Positions 5,295 through 9,035 of a stretch of 9,035 nucleotides of DNA are shown here, in pieces (position 1 is the first letter of the stretch; each line of letters starts with the position of its first letter). Source of the DNA: Spirochaetaceae bacterium. Its GTDB lineage: Bacteria; Spirochaetota; Spirochaetia; SZUA-6; Bin103. The notes beneath the pieces were generated by a model, which worked only from the letters and a program-made list of their open reading frames with translations, did no database searches and had not been told where the DNA came from. A program made the position numbers and the translations under genes. The stretch is from positions 29,140 to 38,174 of the forward strand of contig JAPPNY010000263.1 in NCBI GenBank assembly GCA_028818385.1. Direction: 5' to 3'.

Positions 5295-7046
5295 CTAATC
5301 GTTCCAAGCCTGGACACGGGCGACGATCTCCTTCATTTGAGATTCCCAATCGAATCGCCCTTTCATCGTTTCCTTAGCCATGTGTGGAGTACATAGCAAC
5401 GCCAGATCCACCTTATCCACGGCCTTCCTATCTAGATTCATCTCAAGATAGGACTTACCTCTCGTTTTCGTTCGAGGAAACATCTGCTCGTGCGGTTCGG
5501 GATCCGGAAGCGATGCACGCCCAAGAGCGGTAGCGAGAACAGACCCTGGAAGGTAGTTCTCAATCTCCCTTGCCTTGGTTATCCAGATATGGCCTCTAGG
5601 CGCCCCCGAGACTTCGTCGAATACGCGCTTTACCCATTCCTTTAGTCGAGCCCCCGGTCGACTACGATCTCCGTCGCACACCACAACAACGTTTGGATTG
5701 ACCACAAACAGGTTAGAGAGATCCGGATTCGCGTCGTCCGAAGGAGTGAACTGAACCCTGGACAGCAGAGCCCCTCCGTAATGGGCGCACTGATAGTCGC
5801 GTCCTTCTTGAAGCAGGCCATCCGCATAGAGTTCGATCCAACGATTAATGTATATTCGATCGGAAGGCCCCTCAACCCAAATTATTCCATTCGCTTGAAG
5901 CAAATCTGATGGTTTAGCTCCTAGAGTATGGACGACATTCATGCGACCGATCTCCGCCGTGACCGCCTCGGTCCGAGCCGTCTCACCATCATGAATCACG
6001 TGAACGATTTGCGCATTAGAAGACGTTCCGAAACAATCCAAAGCGGTACTGGAATGAGTTGTAAGAAACATCGCCACTTTCTCTTGAACGGCGTAATCCT
6101 CAAGGTACTTGAAGAGACGACGAAGTAGTGCTGGATGTAGGTTGTTCTCGAGCTCTTCGAAAGCGAACGTAAACTCGGATGGGTTTCGATCCTTCATTCT
6201 AGGGATGGCTATCAGGTTCAGCAAGACTAGCAGTACAGTCTTTAGCCCGCTCCCTGACTTGCTGAGCGGAACTAGGCCTTTGTTTTTCTCGCCAAGGTAG
6301 ACCTCCCAGTAGTCTCTCGGTCCTTCTGCATCGCTTTCGTCATGAAAGATGGGTTGAATCTCCAGGAAGTGACCGTCATGACCAAAGATCGTGTTTAAGC
6401 CGTCACGCAGTTGCTCTTGAATGAGCTCACGTGGGAAGTCATCGTTAGACGACAACATAAAGCGTCTGACTACGTTCGTAGCGCCTTCACCATTTGCCGT
6501 CAGCTCCAATTCAAGCTGTTCTTTCTCGGGGCGGATGTCACGCTCGGAGAGGAGCTTCCGAAGTGTCGTCCCACTGAGCTTGTGCGTGGCGTTCTTCAAC
6601 AATGGAATGAGCTGATCGACACGCGCCTTCGTTATCCGCTCAGCCTGCGAATTGCCGGCTCCGTTAGCGCGCACATTATCACTCAGAGAAATGTTCGACG
6701 GTTCGCCCGTGGGGTCAATCTCCCAATCGACATGAGCACCGACGAGTAGCTTCCCATGGTTGTTCCAGTGGTTTCCGCCAAGGAGTCCTCCGCTAACGTT
6801 TGGAGGAAACGCGTCTATTAGATCTTGCTGCTCGAGGACTCCGTAAGCCTTGAATCGACAGCCGCGCTTCATGAGTTCGTTGCCGATGAGGAACTCTCCG
6901 CACACGGATTCGATCAAATCGAGCAGATGTGACTTGCCTGAATTGTTTCGACCGATGATCACATTGATAGGCTTGATTGCCTGGAATCCTGACCACTCGC
7001 TGCTGAAACAGCGATGGCCCATGAAATATATGGACTTTGCAATCAC
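5295..7046 (-). CDS. OLD-family ATP-dependent endonuclease (ABC-type ATPase plus TOPRIM)
   Basis: 583 aa. GTG at 7046 is the first start codon after an in-frame TAG and gives the usual N-terminal strand before INVIIGRNNSGKS. ATPase half: Walker A GRNNSGKS (32-39), ABC signature-like KSGSGLK (263-269), Walker B FAFEELENNLHP (294-305, Glu298 the likely catalytic base), and the H-loop TTHS with His331. TOPRIM half: EGPSD (392-396, general-base Glu392), CDGDR (457-461, Asp458/Asp460 for divalent metal), then REIENYL (493-499), a motif common in OLD TOPRIM domains. Such proteins couple ATP hydrolysis to DNA nicking or cleavage, and several act in anti-phage defence (P2 OLD, GajA of Gabija). No GajB-like helicase is adjacent, so this is a stand-alone OLD. 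G+C is near 50%, far below the flanks, pointing to horizontal acquisition. Confidence 0.93.
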   Translation of the reverse strand: MIAKSIYFMGHRCFSSEWSGFQAIKPINVIIGRNNSGKSHLLDLIESVCGEFLIGNELMKRGCRFKAYGVLEQQDLIDAFPPNVSGGLLGGNHWNNHGKLLVGAHVDWEIDPTGEPSNISLSDNVRANGAGNSQAERITKARVDQLIPLLKNATHKLSGTTLRKLLSERDIRPEKEQLELELTANGEGATNVVRRFMLSSNDDFPRELIQEQLRDGLNTIFGHDGHFLEIQPIFHDESDAEGPRDYWEVYLGEKNKGLVPLSKSGSGLKTVLLVLLNLIAIPRMKDRNPSEFTFAFEELENNLHPALLRRLFKYLEDYAVQEKVAMFLTTHSSTALDCFGTSSNAQIVHVIHDGETARTEAVTAEIGRMNVVHTLGAKPSDLLQANGIIWVEGPSDRIYINRWIELYADGLLQEGRDYQCAHYGGALLSRVQFTPSDDANPDLSNLFVVNPNVVVVCDGDRSRPGARLKEWVKRVFDEVSGAPRGHIWITKAREIENYLPGSVLATALGRASLPDPEPHEQMFPRTKTRGKSYLEMNLDRKAVDKVDLALLCTPHMAKETMKGRFDWESQMKEIVARVQAWND

Positions 7047-7280
7047 GACAGAACCGTCGCCGTATGCAGTGCAGACATCTGGGACTGGCTATCGGAGAGG
7101 GGGAAACAATTGCGTGTTGGACTCTTTGGGCGGTACCGCATCTCGCAAGTTAGAGCAAGATCCTACAGCAGTGCGTCTCTTGACGACAAGTGTCACTTCG
7201 GGGCGAAGGGTTTGACAGTGAAGAGTGGTAGTATCGGGTATCAGGAGGTGCGGTTTTCGGGTAGTTTAGTGACAGCTGGC
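7047..7280. other. Upstream region of the OLD gene
   Basis: A 234-bp gap between the OLD start and the stop of the sialidase-like gene, and the right edge of the low-GC segment. Besides a possible minus-strand promoter and an 11-bp palindrome, it contains a GCTGGC/GCCAGC inverted repeat (7275-7280 and 7289-7294) across the sialidase stop codon, without a T-tract. No attachment-site duplication, tRNA or ORF with recognisable homology is visible. Confidence 0.5.
7160..7198 (-). promoter_or_regulatory. Possible promoter and adjacent palindrome for the OLD gene
   Basis: On the minus strand, TTGTCG (7189-7184) and TAGGAT (7165-7160), 18 bp apart, give a weak sigma-70-like pair about 115 bp upstream of the GTG. 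The perfect 11-bp dyad AAGTGTCACTT (7188-7198) overlaps the -35 end and could be an operator. Each element matches consensus only partly, so this is a suggestion. Confidence 0.22.
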
Positions 7281-8405
7281 CTATAATCGCCAGCGGGTGG
7301 CGGCGCTGTGGGTGACGTTGTCGGCGGGCGTGACGTAGTAGGCGGTCAGGATGTCGCCGTCCGGTAGCTGCATCGATACCGGGTAGCCCACGTCGCCGAC
7401 GCCGGTGCCTTCGCCGCGGTGCGGGGAGTGGCCGGTGCTGTCGTCGCGGAGGACGACCGTGCCGGCGACATCCCAGGTTTCGCCGCCGTCCTCGCTGAGG
7501 ACCGCGCGCACGCCCATCGGCGGGCGGCGGTAGCCGTGGGTGCAGAGGATGCGGCCGTCGGCGAGCTTCAGGAGGTGGGCGGGGTGGCCCCAGATCGGCG
7601 TCTTGATGGGTTCCGTCCAGGTCCGGCCGCCGTCGTCGGACCACATCTGCAGCAGGTGGTGGTCGCCTCGTCCGGCGTCGCTTCGGGTGAGGGCGATGAG
7701 CCTTCCCGGCGAGACTTCGCACAGTGCGGTCTCGTTGGCCGGCACGCCCTTGGCCTTCGCGCACAGGTCGTGCAGCCGCCACCTCCGGCCGGCGTCCTCC
7801 GAGCGCAGCACGTACGGGCGCTCGTCGCCGTCGTGGTCGTGGGTGTACACGCTGACGACCAGCGTGCCGTCGTGCATGACGACGCCGCGATTGAAGCACC
7901 AGAAGCCCTGTGCGCCGGGCACCTCCCATTCGCGGACGTCCCAGGTCCTGCCGCCGTCGGTGGAGCGGCGCGAGATCAGCACAGGCGACTGCACGGCGAT
8001 CTGGGCGGGCCGTTCCGGCAGCGGGCGCACCCAGCGGTGCTGAGAACGCGCTTCGTCGAGGCGGCCGGCGTCCCAGGCCTCGAACCCGTGCGCGCCGACG
8101 GTCAAGAAGGTGTCGCCGCCCGGATCCGGGAGCACCACGGCGAAGCGGTCCATGTGCTCGTCCGCGGTGCCGAACGGCCAGTTGGCCGGGTGAGCGGGAT
8201 GGTCGCTCGGCTGCCAGGTACGTCCGCCGTCGCGGGACGCCATCGCCAGGAAGCGGCCGAAGGTGCTGGCGCCCGGGTGGCTGCCGATGGGGGAGGTGAC
8301 CACGCCGGCGCCGATGCTGCCGTCGGGGAGCGGCCATAGCACCGGCCAGGGTGAGTAGGCATCCGGGTCGCGATAGATCACGCTGTGCTCCATGTCCACG
8401 ATCAT
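7281..8405 (-). CDS. Sialidase-like BNR/Asp-box beta-propeller protein
   Basis: 374 aa from ATG 8405; a second ATG at 8393 gives MEHSVIYRDPD and is equally plausible. Five Asp-boxes (SxDxGxTW type) lie at residues 57-64, 148-155, 202-209, 256-263 and 304-311, as expected for a six-bladed sialidase propeller. YRDPDAYSPWP near the start and YPVSMQLPDGDILTAYY near the end resemble BNR_2-type proteins. Relatives are annotated as exo-alpha-sialidases, but many of them have unproven activity, so hydrolysis of sialic acids should not be assumed. There is no signal peptide or membrane segment, which suggests a cytosolic enzyme acting on an imported small glycoside or sugar acid. It is divergent from the ThDP-enzyme gene with essentially no intergenic space. 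High G+C, like the rest of the chromosome outside the island. Confidence 0.88.
   Translation of the reverse strand: MIVDMEHSVIYRDPDAYSPWPVLWPLPDGSIGAGVVTSPIGSHPGASTFGRFLAMASRDGGRTWQPSDHPAHPANWPFGTADEHMDRFAVVLPDPGGDTFLTVGAHGFEAWDAGRLDEARSQHRWVRPLPERPAQIAVQSPVLISRRSTDGGRTWDVREWEVPGAQGFWCFNRGVVMHDGTLVVSVYTHDHDGDERPYVLRSEDAGRRWRLHDLCAKAKGVPANETALCEVSPGRLIALTRSDAGRGDHHLLQMWSDDGGRTWTEPIKTPIWGHPAHLLKLADGRILCTHGYRRPPMGVRAVLSEDGGETWDVAGTVVLRDDSTGHSPHRGEGTGVGDVGYPVSMQLPDGDILTAYYVTPADNVTHSAATRWRL
8391..8394. promoter_or_regulatory. Shared CATG start-codon junction of divergent genes
   Basis: The palindrome CATG provides ATG for the ThDP enzyme on the plus strand (8392-8394) and one of two candidate ATGs for the sialidase-like gene on the minus strand (8393-8391). 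If the sialidase gene starts at 8405, the two coding regions overlap antisense by 14 bp. Neither start has an evident Shine-Dalgarno, so leaderless or weakly initiated translation is possible, and each promoter must lie inside the opposite gene. Confidence 0.55.
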
Positions 8406-9035
8406 CGCGCATCGCGCCACGGTTGCAACTGCCGTCGCCGACGGCCTGCGGGCGGCCGGCATCGACACCGTGTTCGGCCTGCCGGGGGGCGAGAACGTCC
8501 ACCTGATGGAGGCGATGCGGCAGACGGGCCTCCGGTTCGTGTTGAGCGAGCACGAGAACGCCGCCGCCTTCATGGCCGGAGCCGCCAGCCAGCTCACGCG
8601 CAGGCCCACCGCGTGCCTGACGACGCTGGGGCCGGGGGCGGTCAACTGCGTCGCCGGCGTCGCGCACGCGTTCCTGGACCGCTGCCCGGTGCTGGTGCTC
8701 ACCGCGCAGATGGCGCCGAGCCTGCAGGATCGTCACACCCACCAGCTCGTCGACCTGCACCGGCTGTTCGCGCCGATCACCAAGGCGACCCTGGACGTCA
8801 CGCCGGAAGGGGCGGCCACGGCGGTGCGCGATGCGCTGCGAATCGCCACCGGCGGGATGCCGGGCCCTGTGCACCTGCAGATTCCCAACGACGTGGCCGG
8901 GCTCGGGACGGAGCAGGTGGAGCGGGAGGCAACGCCGCCCGGAGGCGGCGAAGGACCGCGGCCAGTACCCCCGGCGGACCACGCCCGCGCGGCGGCCGGC
9001 CTGGCTGCCGCGGAGCGGCCGGTGATCGTCGTCGG
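8392..9035 (+). CDS. ThDP-dependent acetolactate-synthase-like enzyme, 3' end cut by window
   Basis: An open frame of 214 codons runs off the right edge. ATG 8392 is the only good start because an in-frame TAG lies six codons upstream. The N-terminal pyrimidine-binding ThDP domain is clear: IDTVFGLPGGE (24-34), the cofactor-activating Glu55 in SEHENAAAFMAG (52-63), LGPGAVN (79-85), PVLVLTAQ (99-106), LFAPITKAT (125-133) and GPVHLQIPNDV (about 162-172). After a Gly/Pro-rich linker the central domain begins near RPVIVV at the window end. Such enzymes decarboxylate 2-oxo acids and join or cleave C-C bonds. The FQE motif typical of true acetohydroxyacid synthases is not seen, so a catabolic relative is likelier than IlvB. 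The substrate cannot be assigned. Confidence 0.9.
   Translation, partial: MSTIIAHRATVATAVADGLRAAGIDTVFGLPGGENVHLMEAMRQTGLRFVLSEHENAAAFMAGAASQLTRRPTACLTTLGPGAVNCVAGVAHAFLDRCPVLVLTAQMAPSLQDRHTHQLVDLHRLFAPITKATLDVTPEGAATAVRDALRIATGGMPGPVHLQIPNDVAGLGTEQVEREATPPGGGEGPRPVPPADHARAAAGLAAAERPVIVV

Noticed and set aside
5295..7046. Calling the locus a Gabija system
   Set aside because: Gabija needs a GajB UvrD-like helicase beside GajA. Neither neighbour is one, so only an OLD-family call is supported.
4276..7280. Direct repeats, integrase or tRNA marking the ends of the low-GC island
   Set aside because: None could be found by eye at the composition boundaries; the mechanism of insertion stays unknown.
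7275..7294. GCTGGC/GCCAGC hairpin as a terminator of the sialidase-like gene
   Set aside because: Only 6 bp of stem with an 8-base loop and no T-tract on the minus strand.
8406..8702. N-terminal extension of the sialidase-like gene to 8702
   Set aside because: The extra sequence has no family resemblance and lies wholly antisense to the conserved ThDP domain; the propeller begins near MEHSVIYRDP.
7150..8982. 610-aa minus-strand ORF across the sialidase and ThDP genes
   Set aside because: Arg/Pro-rich, motif-free translation in a different frame from the Asp-box protein, and antisense to the clear ThDP domain.
1..9035. CRISPR arrays, tRNA or rRNA genes, insertion sequences
   Set aside because: No regularly spaced repeats, cloverleaf-like sequence, rRNA segments or transposase motifs were seen on either strand.

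Overview
The window reads as one end of a contig from a high-GC bacterium, probably an uncultured heterotroph assembled from a metagenome. The evidence is strong G/C bias at third codon positions in most genes, a low-complexity poly-C/poly-G tract at bases 1-75 that looks like an assembly edge, and a gene mix (several PhyH dioxygenases, a UlaG-like MBL protein, an aldo/keto reductase, an Asp-box sialidase-like protein and a ThDP enzyme) common in environmental lineages rich in catabolic enzymes. I cannot name the phylum from the sequence.

Left block (about 143-3379, minus strand): a four-gene operon-like run transcribed right to left. It starts with an MBL-fold hydrolase, followed by three tandem PhyH-type Fe(II)/2-oxoglutarate dioxygenase paralogues. 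The spacings are 47 bp, 10 bp and a 4-base overlap. The paralogues align without gaps through the iron site but differ at it. The middle one has the canonical H-x-D (HAD), the last one has HGA (Asp replaced by Ala, the substitution that defines Fe/2OG halogenases such as SyrB2), and the first has QGG (both proximal ligands lost). All three keep the distal His and the Arg pair. This is the most interesting feature of the window. Downstream of the run lie two tandem 11-bp dyads (CGCATCATACG, CGTATCATACG) and a possible truncated gene start.

Centre (3391-4275, plus strand): an aldo/keto reductase with an intact Asp-Tyr-Lys-His tetrad, divergent from the MBL gene, with the starts only 11-23 bp apart.

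Island (about 4276-7280): G+C falls from roughly 70% or more to under 60% across a Fic-domain AMP-transferase gene, then to about 50% across a convergent OLD-family ATPase/TOPRIM nuclease gene (values estimated by eye). The two look like horizontally acquired defence or toxin cargo inserted between metabolic genes. No integrase, terminal repeat or partner helicase is visible.

Right block (7281-9035): high G+C resumes. A cytosolic sialidase-like protein with five Asp-boxes (minus strand) and a ThDP-dependent acetolactate-synthase-like enzyme (plus strand, cut by the window end) are arranged head to head, with their start codons meeting in one CATG. The metabolic blocks on either side suggest breakdown or modification of small carboxylates and sugars, but no complete pathway can be reconstructed.
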